A stretch of 64,000 nt of DNA, taken from Niastella populi. GTDB lineage: Bacteria > Bacteroidota > Bacteroidia > Chitinophagales > Chitinophagaceae. Positions 7,816 to 17,490 of the stretch are shown in pieces. The translations under genes were made by a program, and so were the position numbers. The stretch covers positions 1 to 64,000 of the forward strand of contig NZ_LWBP01000045.1 of NCBI RefSeq assembly GCF_002078015.1. The letters run 5' to 3'. The notes under the pieces are model-generated. The model had not been told where the DNA came from. It worked only from the letters and a program-made list of their open reading frames with translations, and made no database searches. Position 1 is the first letter of the stretch. Each line of letters begins with the position of its first letter.

Positions 7816-8898
7816 TCAAAACTTTTCTACTCCCTTCACATTCATTTTTATCGCGGTGAATTTATCCACCGGTCCTGTAATGAATAATGTCTTATTATCA
7901 TGCCCGCCAAACACATTGTTGGTGGCGCCGCTTCCGGTGGGCACGTTAAATATTCTAGTACCCCTCGAACTGAACGCTGTTACTCCATACGCGTTGCTGA
8001 TATAAACATTTCCCCGGTCATCCATCGACATACCGTCGCCGCCCATATCAGCAAACTTGCGCATATTGGCAAGCGTTCCATTGGGTTTAATATCGAATAC
8101 CCAGGTGCCCGCCGTATTGATGTCGGGCGCCCATTTATTTACATACAGCTTTTTACCGTCAGGCGTTCCTACCACCCCGTTAGGCCATCCGTCTGCATCC
8201 CAGCCCATTGCTTCCGTGGTTACCCGCACCAGCCTGCGGCTGCCGGGGGCCAGGTAATACACGTAACCGCCTTTACCGGTGGCGGCCTGTTCCGAATGGG
8301 TTGGCGGCCAGCCCTGTTGGCGGGGATCGCCCTCATCCCAGTACCCTCTTGGAAAGATCGGGTCGGTAATGTACATGCCGCCGTTTTTGGGATTGATCCA
8401 TACATCGTTTGGTCCGTTCAGTAATTTACCATTGTAGTTATTTACCAGCACGGTATGTGTGCCGTTCGGCGCTATTTTCCATATTTCTCCATGCATATCG
8501 GCACAGGTGATCAAATTCCCGTCTCTATCGAACGCCATCCCATTCGACCGGCCCGTTCCCGTTAAAAAGGTAGTGATGGCTCCTGAGTGAACCGACCATT
8601 TGTAGATCTTATCATTTGGTTGATCGGTAAAAAATATATTTCCCCGCTTATCAACTGCAGGGCCTTCCGTGAAACTATACCCTTCGCCCAATGTTCTCAA
8701 TCGTGCGTTTGGCGCAAGCAAACAGGTGGGATCGAAATAAGTTGTATCGGCCGGGTTACATCTGCAGGCAGCGGCAAAGGTTTCAACCTGCACGTCCCGC
8801 CCATCCTTTGCCGGATCGGGCGCTTTGTTCTTTGAACAGGAATAAAATGTGAAGCAACATAGTACTCCCGGTAAAAGGAGTAATACTTTTTTTTCCAT
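7816..8898 (-). CDS. SMP-30/gluconolactonase/LRE-family lipoprotein
   Basis: The 360-residue protein has a lipoprotein signal ending FYSC (about C21). The rest is a six-bladed beta-propeller of the SMP-30 type: LGEGYSFTEGPAVD carries the metal-binding Glu, NGMAFDRDGNLITC the second blade, LLNGPNDVWI the conserved Asn, and GDGMSMDDRGNVYIS the conserved Asp. Members hydrolyse sugar lactones, so a periplasmic or surface aldonolactonase is likely. It lies just left of a PUL regulator pair, on the same strand, and could belong to the carbohydrate region. A GC-rich hairpin separates it from the response regulator gene, so it is probably transcribed alone. Confidence 0.85.
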   Translation of the reverse strand: MEKKVLLLLPGVLCCFTFYSCSKNKAPDPAKDGRDVQVETFAAACRCNPADTTYFDPTCLLAPNARLRTLGEGYSFTEGPAVDKRGNIFFTDQPNDKIYKWSVHSGAITTFLTGTGRSNGMAFDRDGNLITCADMHGEIWKIAPNGTHTVLVNNYNGKLLNGPNDVWINPKNGGMYITDPIFPRGYWDEGDPRQQGWPPTHSEQAATGKGGYVYYLAPGSRRLVRVTTEAMGWDADGWPNGVVGTPDGKKLYVNKWAPDINTAGTWVFDIKPNGTLANMRKFADMGGDGMSMDDRGNVYISNAYGVTAFSSRGTRIFNVPTGSGATNNVFGGHDNKTLFITGPVDKFTAIKMNVKGVEKF

Positions 8899-8924
8899 AG
8901 CAAGCAGTTTTAAGTTTGAACAAA

Positions 8925-8960
8925 TAAAATAAGGTCCCGGCAGGCAGCGGCCTGCCGGTA
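8925..8960 (-). terminator. GC-rich hairpin terminator after the response regulator gene
   Basis: The 9-bp arms CCGGCAGGC (8937-8945) and GCCTGCCGG (8950-8958) are perfect complements with a 4-nt loop. On the minus strand the stem is followed by a T-rich stretch (CCTTATTTTATTTG). It lies about 160 bp past the stop of the leftward regulator gene and about 40 bp before the next gene, so a leader role for that gene is also possible. Confidence 0.55.
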
Positions 8961-9121
8961 ACTAACAATTGCACCAAATGTTCTTTAATTAAATGGCAGA
9001 TATGAAATGTGGGTTGCACATTCCTGTACAAAGTAGGTTAACCGCCTAAAAATAACTTCCAATAAAAAACTATGAAGAATATTAAACAACACGCCCGGCA
9101 ACTCATATTAAAAATAGTTCC

Positions 9122-9886
9122 TTATTTCCTTGGCAGCGAATTGAAATACGCTGCCGGCGACATTTTAAAATACTTCTGAAAGTTGCGGCTGAAAAGACTT
9201 TGCGAACTATAACCCACCATTTTTGAGATCTCGTACAACGAAAACTCATTCTCGGCGATCAGGCTCGCTGCTTTTTTGAGGCGGGTTATATCTATGAGCT
9301 CTTTGGGCGATAAGGAAGACAGTGATTTTATCTTGCGGTAAAACGTGGTGCGGCTCATGAACATATGTTCGGCAAGCATATCTATATCTATGTTAGGGTC
9401 TTTAATGTTATCCCTTATATATTCATCGAGCTTTTTCAAGAAGGCTTCATCCGTTTTTGAATGGGCCATTACGCCCACATCGTCAAATGGCGAACTGGCA
9501 AAATGATCTTTTATCTTACGGCGGTTCTTCAGCAGGTTGGCGATCTGCACCTGCAGCAATTCTGAGGAAAAAGGCTTTTGTATGTAGGCATCTGCCCCCA
9601 CTTCCAATCCTTCTATATGCGCTGCATAAGTGTTCTTCGACGTTAACAAAATTATTGGAATATGACAGTATTCCACATTTGATTTTACCAGGCGGCACAA
9701 TTCAAACCCATCGATCCCCGGCATCATAATGTCAGAGATGATCAGGTTGATGACCTCATTATCTAAAATAGTCTGGGCAATTTCTCCGTTCAATGCAAGA
9801 TGCAGTTTATACATGTCGCCTAACACTACTGATAAAAACTCCAGCATATCTTCGTTATCATCAATAATAAGAATACTGTCTGTCAT
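9122..9886 (-). CDS. Response regulator with receiver and AraC-type DNA-binding domain
   Basis: The 254-residue protein has a receiver domain (residues 1-120) with the acidic pair DD at 9-10, the phospho-acceptor Asp at about 52 in IISDIMMPG, and the conserved Lys in YIQKPF. An AraC-type double helix-turn-helix fills residues about 150-250 and ends with the MVGYSSQSLFSRNFQKYF signature. Its ATG lies one base after the stop of the sensor kinase gene, so the pair is translated together. Together they make up what is one fused polypeptide in classical Bacteroidota hybrid two-component PUL regulators. Confidence 0.92.
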   Translation of the reverse strand: MTDSILIIDDNEDMLEFLSVVLGDMYKLHLALNGEIAQTILDNEVINLIISDIMMPGIDGFELCRLVKSNVEYCHIPIILLTSKNTYAAHIEGLEVGADAYIQKPFSSELLQVQIANLLKNRRKIKDHFASSPFDDVGVMAHSKTDEAFLKKLDEYIRDNIKDPNIDIDMLAEHMFMSRTTFYRKIKSLSSLSPKELIDITRLKKAASLIAENEFSLYEISKMVGYSSQSLFSRNFQKYFKMSPAAYFNSLPRK

Positions 9887-9887
9887 A

Positions 9888-12800
9888 TTATTCGATCTTT
9901 TTCCAGCTGCTTAATTGAAATTCAAATTTTTGGTGTACAGGCATCCGCAATTCAAAAATAATTAAATCGGGCGAGCCTGGAACCAATTGTAACGATCCGT
10001 TGTGCAGTTCTGCAAGCGATTTGGCAATCGACAGGCCTATGCCGGTTCCCTGTTTGCTGTTGCCGCGTACTCTTACAAAGGGTTCAAAGATCTTATGCCT
10101 GAACTCTTCGGGAATGGCCTTTCCATCATTGATAAAATGCAGCGTAAAATATTCATCCGCATTTTCCACAGCGGTTATCTTAACGGTGGCGTTGGTTGCC
10201 GCATATTTAATGGCATTCGACAGGAGGTTCGTACATATTTTAATAAATGCTTCCCTGTCAACAAAAGCCATAAAGCGGCTGGCCGGCAATTCTACATTCA
10301 GTTTAATTTTATTGGAAGCCGCCTGTTGTTTAAAACCGGTTACAATATCTGTTATGACTGCTACAATATCGGTTTTCACAAAGTTCAAACTAAACTGGCT
10401 TGCCTCGGTCTTTCTGAAATCGAGCAGCTGGCTTGTCAATTCCACCAGGCGCCTGGTATTTTTTTCGGCTATCGTGAGGCTTTTATTTATTTCAGGGTCC
10501 CTGCCGAATTTTTTTCGCAGCCACTCTATTGGCCCGGCAATCAGGGTTAGCGGGGTTTGGATCTCGTGGGTGATGTTGGTGAAGAACTCGATTTTTGCCT
10601 GGTATATTTCCTTTTCTTTTTCAAGTTCAAAAAGCTGCAGCTTGCGCAAATTTTTTCTTTCGAGGTATTGCCGGTACTTACGGGTAGCTATATATACTGC
10701 TGTAACCAGTAACAGTACGTACAGGATATACGCCACGTTACTTTTCCAGAAAGGCGGCATGATCCTGATCACCAGTTTACGCTCTTTTCCCACCCAGCTG
10801 CCGATATTGCTTTCGGCCTGTACAATGAATTCATAATTGCCGTGGGTAAGATCGGTAAAGTAGGCTTTGCGGTTGGTGCTGAGGTAGGTCCACGTTCTGT
10901 CGAGCCCCTTCATTAAATATTTGTACCGGGTTACTTCGGGCGAGGAAAAGTTCAGCGCGGCAAATTCAATACTGAAACTGCTTTGGTCATGGTCAAGCTC
11001 TATGGTATCGGTATACAGGATTGACCGTGTAAGCACACTGTTTGCCGAATCGGGGAACACTTCTTTATTGTTGATCTGGAAACCGGTGATATATGTGGGC
11101 GGGCTGGGTTCTTTCTGGTCGAATGAGGCAGGGTCGAAAGCGATCATGCCTTTAACCGAACCAAAATACATTTTGCCGTCGGTGTGCCTGTATGCCGAGT
11201 TATAATTGAACTGGTCGGTTATCAATCCGTTTGCCCTTGTATACACTTTTACTTCCCCGGTAGCGATCTTAAATCGTATAAGGCCTTTGAGCGAACTGAT
11301 CCACAAATGCCCTGAATCATCTTCGAGGATGCCATACAGCACATTTGTAGGCAGGCCGTTCTCCGTATTGTATCTTTTGATGGTTTTCCGGTCGGCGCTT
11401 AGTTTTATCAACCCGCCGCCCGTAGTGGCAAACCACAGCGCATGCTGGCTGTCTTCAAAAATATTATATACGGCAAATTCATTGGTGAATTTACCGTTTA
11501 CCGTATCGCCAAACCGGAAGTTGCCATGCCTGCCCGTTTGGGGGTTATAATAGAACGCGCCCTGGTTTACGCTTCCCGTCCAGATATTCCCTTTTGAATC
11601 TTCAAAAATATCAAACACGTAAGAGTTATAGGGAATCTGAGAAATGCGGGTAAATGTTTTGTTTTTTATGTCGTACTCAAATAAACCCGAGCCATGATAG
11701 GCGGTGCCAACCAGCAGGTGATCATCTCTTGTGCGGTAAATGGAAATCACAAAATCACTTAACTGGTCGTTCTTGCTGCCTACGAAATTGAATTTGTCGG
11801 TAATGGTTTCGGTGCGCAGGTCCATTATTTCCATGCCCTGGAAGAACGGGCCTATGAACAGCTGGTTGTTCCATGCCAGCAGGCCGTGAACGTTAGGGTA
11901 GGAGATAGCGCCTTTTTTCCCCGACGCCAGGTAGTTGGTGATCTCACCGGTTTTTAAATTCAGCTTGTTGATCCCCGCATCTTCGGTACCGATCCATAAA
12001 TTGTTGTCCTTGTCTGCCGAGATCTCCCGTACAGCCTCACCCGATATGGAGTTGATACCGGGTATGGGAAAGAATTTTTCAAAGCGCGCATTGTCTTTTG
12101 AGCAATAGTTTATCCCGCCAAAATAAGTGCCGGCCCACATGCCGCCGCGGTTGTCGCGGCAAAGGGTGTAAACCGCATTATCGGTGATGGCATAAGGGGA
12201 ACCGGGTTGTTTTACAAGGTTTTTGCTTACGTTGTGAACCGGGTCGTACACATAGATGCCCGATTCGGTAGCGATCCAGTACAACCCGTCATTGTCAACC
12301 TCGATGTCGCGCACGTAAATATCGCTTTTGTCGGTGCGCAGGGAAAGGGGCCTTACTTTACCGGTTTGCGTATTATAGCTTTTCAATCCCTGTTTAAAAC
12401 AACCTATGAGGAATTCGTTCCTGTTTACCGGGTATATTTTGCTTATCGACCGGGCGTTGTCGGGAAGGTTCTTCTCAACGATCCTGATCTTATTGCCATT
12501 TGTTTTTTTCGGGTCGTAAATGCTGATGTTGCCGTCATTATCGCCCATCCACAAATTCATGTCGGCGTCGAGGGCAATACAGGAAGCTGTTATTTTCAGG
12601 TTCTCGAACCTGTTTTCGGCGGTTATGTATTTGCATAATGTGAAGTTGACAAGGCACCACAGGTCGTTGTTCCTGTCTATAATGAGATTGCTGGTATATT
12701 CTTTGGGCGCCGGCGCCGGTTCAAAAAAAAGTTCTTTATAAGGGTCGTATTTGAAAAGGCCTTTACCCGTTCCGGCCCAGATCATTCCATTTTTATCTTC

Positions 12801-13070
12801 TGCAATGGAATTTATTACGTTATTTCCTATTCTGCCAAACTTGTTCTTTTTGTATTCGCAGGTTTTAAAAGTGTAGGCGTCGAAGCGGTTGATGCCATCG
12901 CGTGTTCCGATCCACATCAGTCCTTTGCTGTCCTGTATAATGGAAGTTACGGCGTTGTGAGCCAGTCCGTCATCTACCTGGTATTGTTTGAAGTAGTATT
13001 GACCAAATGATGTGGACGCGGCAAGCAGCAGCGTCAATACCGGTGTAATGATGTAATACAGCAATCGCAT
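9888..13070 (-). CDS. Propeller-type sensor histidine kinase of the PUL (not fused to its regulator)
   Basis: The reading frame is open from 13214, but the ATG at 13070 begins a signal peptide (MRLLYYIITPVLTLLLAA) and is preferred, giving 1060 residues. Fourteen or so two-component propeller repeats (SKGLMWIGTRDGINRFD and similar) fill the periplasmic part, followed by a Y_Y_Y domain and one membrane helix. The cytoplasmic HisKA domain has the phospho-acceptor His at about 835 in NITHEIQTP. The ATPase domain has LLSNAIKYA (N box) and GTGIGLSIAKS. The protein ends after the ATPase domain, and the receiver/AraC part is encoded by the next gene. It should sense oligosaccharides released from the PUL substrate. 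Confidence 0.92.
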   Translation of the reverse strand: MRLLYYIITPVLTLLLAASTSFGQYYFKQYQVDDGLAHNAVTSIIQDSKGLMWIGTRDGINRFDAYTFKTCEYKKNKFGRIGNNVINSIAEDKNGMIWAGTGKGLFKYDPYKELFFEPAPAPKEYTSNLIIDRNNDLWCLVNFTLCKYITAENRFENLKITASCIALDADMNLWMGDNDGNISIYDPKKTNGNKIRIVEKNLPDNARSISKIYPVNRNEFLIGCFKQGLKSYNTQTGKVRPLSLRTDKSDIYVRDIEVDNDGLYWIATESGIYVYDPVHNVSKNLVKQPGSPYAITDNAVYTLCRDNRGGMWAGTYFGGINYCSKDNARFEKFFPIPGINSISGEAVREISADKDNNLWIGTEDAGINKLNLKTGEITNYLASGKKGAISYPNVHGLLAWNNQLFIGPFFQGMEIMDLRTETITDKFNFVGSKNDQLSDFVISIYRTRDDHLLVGTAYHGSGLFEYDIKNKTFTRISQIPYNSYVFDIFEDSKGNIWTGSVNQGAFYYNPQTGRHGNFRFGDTVNGKFTNEFAVYNIFEDSQHALWFATTGGGLIKLSADRKTIKRYNTENGLPTNVLYGILEDDSGHLWISSLKGLIRFKIATGEVKVYTRANGLITDQFNYNSAYRHTDGKMYFGSVKGMIAFDPASFDQKEPSPPTYITGFQINNKEVFPDSANSVLTRSILYTDTIELDHDQSSFSIEFAALNFSSPEVTRYKYLMKGLDRTWTYLSTNRKAYFTDLTHGNYEFIVQAESNIGSWVGKERKLVIRIMPPFWKSNVAYILYVLLLVTAVYIATRKYRQYLERKNLRKLQLFELEKEKEIYQAKIEFFTNITHEIQTPLTLIAGPIEWLRKKFGRDPEINKSLTIAEKNTRRLVELTSQLLDFRKTEASQFSLNFVKTDIVAVITDIVTGFKQQAASNKIKLNVELPASRFMAFVDREAFIKICTNLLSNAIKYAATNATVKITAVENADEYFTLHFINDGKAIPEEFRHKIFEPFVRVRGNSKQGTGIGLSIAKSLAELHNGSLQLVPGSPDLIIFELRMPVHQKFEFQLSSWKKIE

Positions 13071-13082
13071 ATTTCCCACGGT

Positions 13083-13090
13083 CAAATATA
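13083..13090 (-). promoter_or_regulatory. Candidate -7 box for the PUL sensor kinase
   Basis: Read on the minus strand, the octamer is TATATTTG, an exact match to TAnnTTTG, 12 bp before the preferred kinase start. No good -33 TTTG box was found at the usual distance and the leader would be very short, so this is tentative. Confidence 0.3.
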
Positions 13091-13203
13091 TAAAAATGGC
13101 GCTTATCATAGTACCGCTTTGCAGCGCGAATTGAGCGGGTTTGGCACAATTCGGCAAAATATTGAACAAAGTATTTGGGGCCGGTGCATTTATTTTGACG
13201 GAT

Positions 13204-14757
13204 ATGCTGAGCAATATGATGCGATTGTTTTTGTCATTGACTTTATTGCTGTTTATTTTCAGCGGCCACTCCCAGCAGTTGGTACTACCCGGCGATCATC
13301 CCGATCCGTCGGTGGTGAAAATCGGGAATGAATACTGGGCCGTAGGTACTACCTCAAACTGGTTTCCCGCTTTTCCTATATACCGTTCCAGTGATCTTGT
13401 AAACTGGAAACCTGCCGGGCATGTGTTTACAAAGCTGCCCGGCTGGGCCGACTATTACCTGTGGGCGCCCGAAATAACGTACGATAATGGTAAGGTGTAC
13501 ATGTATTATACTGCTCATAAAAAAGGCGGAAACCTTTGTATTGCGGCAGCGGTGGCAGATAAGCCCGAGGGGCCGTATAAAGACCTTGGCCCGCTGATGT
13601 GCCAGGATCATGGTTCCATAGATGCTTTTCCCATGCGCGACGAGAATGGAAAGCTGTATATGATCTGGAAAGAAGATGGCAACAGCGTTGGTAAACCTAC
13701 CCCCATCTGGGCGGCGGAAATGAAAGAAGACAGAACCGCTTTAACGGGAGAGAAGAAAGAACTTTTTCGCGGCGATGCGGCCTGGGAAAAAGGCCTGGTG
13801 GAAGGCGTGTCGATAATAAGGCAAAACGAATACTTTTATGCGTTTTATGCGGCGGCCGCCTGTTGCGGTAAAAGTTGCAGCTACGGAACCGGTATTGCAA
13901 GAGCCAGGAACCTGTTAGGCCCCTGGGAAAAATATCCGGGCAATCCGGTGCTGGCGGCCAATATGGAATGGAAATGTCCGGGTCATGGCACTCCTGTTAA
14001 AAAGGATGGCAAACATTATTTTTTGTACCATGCTTACAGCACCAGTACCGGCGCCTACGGCGGGCGGCAGGGCCTGCTGAATGAATTTGAATTTACGCCC
14101 GATGGATGGCTGCGTTTTTTAAATGGTAACGACTACGGTAAAACAGTAAAGACCCAAAAAACCGTTGACCGGTTTTCAGATCAACAACTTTCCGGCAACT
14201 GGCACTGGAGCATTTTTCAGCATGTGCAATACAAGATCGCCAACAACACGTTAAAATTATCAGCCCTTCCTTCTGCTTCCGGCGCCTATGTTGGCCAGTC
14301 GGTGCTGGCCGGTAATTATTTTGCAGAAGTTACCGTGCAAAAGAACTCCACCTCGCAGGCGGGGCTTGCTTTGATAGGCGATGATAAGAATATTTTATAC
14401 GCGGTAGTCGACGGCAACGCTATACGTTTGATTCAGGTAAAGAAAAATGAAGCACAGGTTATCGCCGAAGAAAAGATCGGCCAACCTGCGAATGTAAAAG
14501 TAAGGGCGCAGGTAAAGAACAATACCGAAGTCACTTTTGCGTACAGTGAAGATGGCGTAAAGTTTCATGTGCTTAACAGTACAACAACCGATATCTCTTA
14601 CCTGCCACCGTGGGACAGGGCCGTGCGTGTAGGGCTGGTTTCGAAAGGCCCGGTTGAAAAAGCAGCCTTTTTCAAAGACTTTATACTGGTAAATGAGCCA
14701 ACAGGCAATGAGCAGTTTGCCATAGGCAACACGGCGCCTTCGCGGCCCTCGCGGTAG
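13204..14757 (+). CDS. Glycoside hydrolase family 43 protein with C-terminal beta-sandwich
   Basis: The frame is open from 13141, but the ATG at 13204 (or those at 13216/13219) begins a signal peptide, giving about 517 residues. The N-terminal part is a GH43 five-bladed propeller with all three acidic residues in expected contexts: PGDHPDPSVV (base Asp), DHGSIDAFPM (pKa-modulating Asp) and KGLVEGVSII (acid Glu). A CCGKSC cluster follows blade four. Residues after about 330 form a second beta-sandwich domain common in arabinan- and xylan-acting GH43 enzymes. It is the first gene of the rightward GH operon and diverges from the sensor kinase. Likely substrates are alpha-L-arabinofuranosides or beta-xylosides. 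Confidence 0.88.
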   Translation: MLSNMMRLFLSLTLLLFIFSGHSQQLVLPGDHPDPSVVKIGNEYWAVGTTSNWFPAFPIYRSSDLVNWKPAGHVFTKLPGWADYYLWAPEITYDNGKVYMYYTAHKKGGNLCIAAAVADKPEGPYKDLGPLMCQDHGSIDAFPMRDENGKLYMIWKEDGNSVGKPTPIWAAEMKEDRTALTGEKKELFRGDAAWEKGLVEGVSIIRQNEYFYAFYAAAACCGKSCSYGTGIARARNLLGPWEKYPGNPVLAANMEWKCPGHGTPVKKDGKHYFLYHAYSTSTGAYGGRQGLLNEFEFTPDGWLRFLNGNDYGKTVKTQKTVDRFSDQQLSGNWHWSIFQHVQYKIANNTLKLSALPSASGAYVGQSVLAGNYFAEVTVQKNSTSQAGLALIGDDKNILYAVVDGNAIRLIQVKKNEAQVIAEEKIGQPANVKVRAQVKNNTEVTFAYSEDGVKFHVLNSTTTDISYLPPWDRAVRVGLVSKGPVEKAAFFKDFILVNEPTGNEQFAIGNTAPSRPSR

Positions 14758-14816
14758 CGGTGCTGCGAACCTGTAAAATGCCTGTTGATTGGGAATGCAA
14801 CTAACAAAACCATTAT

Positions 14817-16328
14817 ATGAACCAGCTACTAACGATTGCAAGCCTTTTAGGATGTACTTTGCTGTTGAACGCCTGTAACAGGGTAGGATATCCTGATGAC
14901 CCGGTTGAACCGGCTGAAGATCTTTCAGGATTGATCACCGACAGTACATTTACCAATCCCGTTTTAACCGGTGGTCCCGATCCCTGGGTGCTGCAAAAGA
15001 ACGGCACCTACTATTACACCTATACGCAGGGCAGTAAACTGGTGATCCTTGAAACAAAGAATGTATCGGAGCTTGCCTCTTCGCGCCGCTATGAAGTGTA
15101 CACACCGCCTGCCGGCACTGCTTATTCAAAAAATGTATGGGCGCCCGAACTGCATGAGATAAACGGTAAATGGTATTTTTATTTTGCTGCCGATGACGGC
15201 TCAAATGCCAACCACCGCATGTATGTAGTTGAAAATTCTTCCCCAACACCCGTTGAAGGTACCTGGGAGTTCAAAGGGAAAGTGGCCGATGCCACTAACC
15301 AGTGGGCTATCGATGGCACGGTATTCAATCACAACGGTCAGCTATACATGTTATGGTCGGGCGGTAATGCCGGCGCACCACCGCAGCATATTTACATAGC
15401 CAAAATGAGTAACCCGTGGACCATTTCCAGTGAAAAGGTAATGATAGCCACACCTACCTATGACTGGGAGAAAAAGGGCAACCCCATCAACGAAGGACCG
15501 CAGGTCCTCGTGAATCCGCAGGGCCGGGTATATATCGTTTATTCGGGCAGCGGGTATTGGGTCGACGGCTATTGCCTCGGTTTGCTTACGCTTAAAGAAA
15601 ACGGCGATCCCATGAACCCTGCCGACTGGACGAAAAAGAATACCCCGGTTTTTTCGATGAAAGCAGAAAGCAGTGCGTACGGGCCGGGACATAACGGCTT
15701 TTTCAAATCGCCCGATGGCACGGAAGACTGGATCATTTATCATGCGCGCAATTTGCCCAATGGCGGCGATGGAAATGGCCGCAATCCGCGGATCCAGCGG
15801 TTTACATGGAATGCCGACGGCTCGCCCGGTTTCGGCGAACCGGTACCCATCAACCAGCCGCTTACACGTCCCTCGGGCGAACCGCACCGACTGATATATC
15901 CTAAAACCAAATGGAAGATCGCCGGTTTCAGTTCAGAGGAAACAAACAATAGCCGCCTCGCTATCCGGTTGATCGATGACGTATTGTCAACCTACTGGAT
16001 CACGCGTTATTCAACCGACCCCACCGACTATCCCAACCATTGGATTACGGTAGATATGGATACAACGGCTAAAGTGAATGGATTTATCATTTCGCAAAAA
16101 GCAGGCGATCGTAAAATAAAAGAACTGGAAGTTCATATCAGTAATGATAATATCAGCTGGGAGAACCTCGGCGTATTTTCTCTTAACAATATCGACCTGT
16201 TAAAACAGTATGTAACCCTGCCGGCACAGAAACAATGCAGGTACTTTAAACTGGTGCCCGTATCGGGGCACGACAGCCAGAAACAACCGGGGTTGGCAGA
16301 AGTATCGGCGTTCAGGTTTAAAAATTAA
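14817..16328 (+). CDS. GH43 lipoprotein with C-terminal F5/8 type C (discoidin-like) domain
   Basis: The 503-residue protein has a lipoprotein signal ending LLNAC (about C20). The GH43 propeller spans residues about 40-355, with GGPDPWVL (base Asp), QWAIDGTVF (second Asp) and NPINEGPQVL (acid Glu). Residues about 360-503 form a discoidin-like carbohydrate-binding domain (LIDDVLSTYWITRY, then WITVDMDTTAKVNGF, ending in CRYFKLVPVSG). It follows the first GH43 gene by 59 bp and precedes the GH105 gene by 33 bp, so the genes are co-transcribed. Surface exposure and an arabinofuranosidase-type activity are likely. Confidence 0.88.
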   Translation: MNQLLTIASLLGCTLLLNACNRVGYPDDPVEPAEDLSGLITDSTFTNPVLTGGPDPWVLQKNGTYYYTYTQGSKLVILETKNVSELASSRRYEVYTPPAGTAYSKNVWAPELHEINGKWYFYFAADDGSNANHRMYVVENSSPTPVEGTWEFKGKVADATNQWAIDGTVFNHNGQLYMLWSGGNAGAPPQHIYIAKMSNPWTISSEKVMIATPTYDWEKKGNPINEGPQVLVNPQGRVYIVYSGSGYWVDGYCLGLLTLKENGDPMNPADWTKKNTPVFSMKAESSAYGPGHNGFFKSPDGTEDWIIYHARNLPNGGDGNGRNPRIQRFTWNADGSPGFGEPVPINQPLTRPSGEPHRLIYPKTKWKIAGFSSEETNNSRLAIRLIDDVLSTYWITRYSTDPTDYPNHWITVDMDTTAKVNGFIISQKAGDRKIKELEVHISNDNISWENLGVFSLNNIDLLKQYVTLPAQKQCRYFKLVPVSGHDSQKQPGLAEVSAFRFKN

Positions 16329-16361
16329 CAGGAGTTCCCCGTTTAAAACAATTGAAATCTT

Positions 16362-17471
16362 ATGCGCATGAATAAAAGGGTATTTACATGTTTGTTGTTG
16401 CTTCCGTTTCAGTTTTTATTGGCCCAGAAGAACAGCCTCACGAAGTTTCCCAAAGGATATACGCCTGAAGAAGTTGGTAATTTGATAGCGCACCGGATGA
16501 TCGGTCAAAAACATGCACTGCATGCCGGTAAATGGATCAGTTATCCCGAAACATTTTACTGGAAGGGTTCGCTTACGTATGCCTCGATGACCAACGATAA
16601 AACATTGCTCGATTCGCTTGAGCAACGGTTCCAGCCGCTGTTCACCACGGAACAGGCGCTTCTGCCAATTAAAAACCATGTTGACCTGAACATGTTTGGC
16701 AGTTTGCCGCTGGAGTTGTACCAGGTAACTAAGGATAAAAAGTACCTCGAGCTGGGACTGCCATATGCCGATACCCAGTGGGAGGTGCCTGAAAACGGTA
16801 AGCCGGAAGAAAAGGCCTGGGCTGAAAAAGGGTATTCCTGGCAAACACGCCTTTGGATCGATGATATGTATATGATCACCATTGTACAATCGCAGGCGTA
16901 TAAAGTAACCGGCGATAAAAAATATATTGATCGTGCCGCTAAGGAGATGGTAATGTACCTCGATACGCTTCAACGCCCGAACGGCCTTTTTTATCATGCA
17001 CCCGATGTGCCGTTTTACTGGGGGCGCGGCAATGGCTGGATGGCGGCAGGCATGGCGGTATTGCTGCGCTATTTACCTGAAGATAACCAATACCGCCCGC
17101 GGATTATGCAGGGCTACCACACGATGATGAAAAGTTTGAAACAATATCAAACACCCGCCGGTATGTGGAACCAGTTGATCGATGAAAAAGACAGCTGGGC
17201 CGAAACATCGGGAACGGCCATGTTTACTTATGCATTGATCACAGGTGTAAAGCAAAAATGGCTGAACGAAAAAGAATATGCGCCTGTAGCCCGGAAGGCC
17301 TGGTTGGCGATGGTGCCGTACATCGATGAAAAAGGCGCTGTTAAAGAGGTATGCGTGGGCACCAATAAAAAGAACGACAAGCAATATTACTACGACCGGC
17401 CGCGCAGAACAGGCGATTATCATGGGCAGGCCCCTTACCTTTGGTGCGTTGGTGCACTTCTTGAAAAATAA
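16362..17471 (+). CDS. GH105 (GH88-like) unsaturated glycuronyl hydrolase
   Basis: The 369-residue protein has a signal peptide of about 21 residues; the ATG at 16368 is an alternative start. It shows the alpha6/alpha6-barrel pattern of YteR/YesR enzymes: RLWIDDMYM around residues 163-171 carries the catalytic Asp, and FYWGRGNGW (218-226) and the C-terminal WAETSGTAMF are conserved. These enzymes remove the unsaturated uronic acid left by polysaccharide lyases, chiefly from rhamnogalacturonan I oligosaccharides. This gives the best clue that the PUL targets a pectin. No polysaccharide lyase is present in the PUL itself; a pectate-lyase-like gene lies far downstream at 56479-57375. Confidence 0.88.
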   Translation: MRMNKRVFTCLLLLPFQFLLAQKNSLTKFPKGYTPEEVGNLIAHRMIGQKHALHAGKWISYPETFYWKGSLTYASMTNDKTLLDSLEQRFQPLFTTEQALLPIKNHVDLNMFGSLPLELYQVTKDKKYLELGLPYADTQWEVPENGKPEEKAWAEKGYSWQTRLWIDDMYMITIVQSQAYKVTGDKKYIDRAAKEMVMYLDTLQRPNGLFYHAPDVPFYWGRGNGWMAAGMAVLLRYLPEDNQYRPRIMQGYHTMMKSLKQYQTPAGMWNQLIDEKDSWAETSGTAMFTYALITGVKQKWLNEKEYAPVARKAWLAMVPYIDEKGAVKEVCVGTNKKNDKQYYYDRPRRTGDYHGQAPYLWCVGALLEK

Positions 17472-17490
17472 CGCATAAGAAAAACGAACA

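Noticed and set aside
8937-8958. Riboswitch-type leader for the SMP-30 gene
   Set aside because: A single GC-rich hairpin followed by a T-rich stretch is better explained as a terminator of the preceding regulator gene.
10000-10836. A 278-codon frame opposite the sensor kinase gene
   Set aside because: It lies antisense to the strongly supported kinase catalytic domain and shows no protein family features.
13071-13214. N-terminal extension of the PUL sensor kinase
   Set aside because: The ATG at 13070 starts a proper signal peptide, and the upstream codons overlap the divergent promoter region.
15351-15887. A 178-codon antisense frame within the GH43/discoidin gene
   Set aside because: It is explained by the codon bias of the real gene on the other strand.
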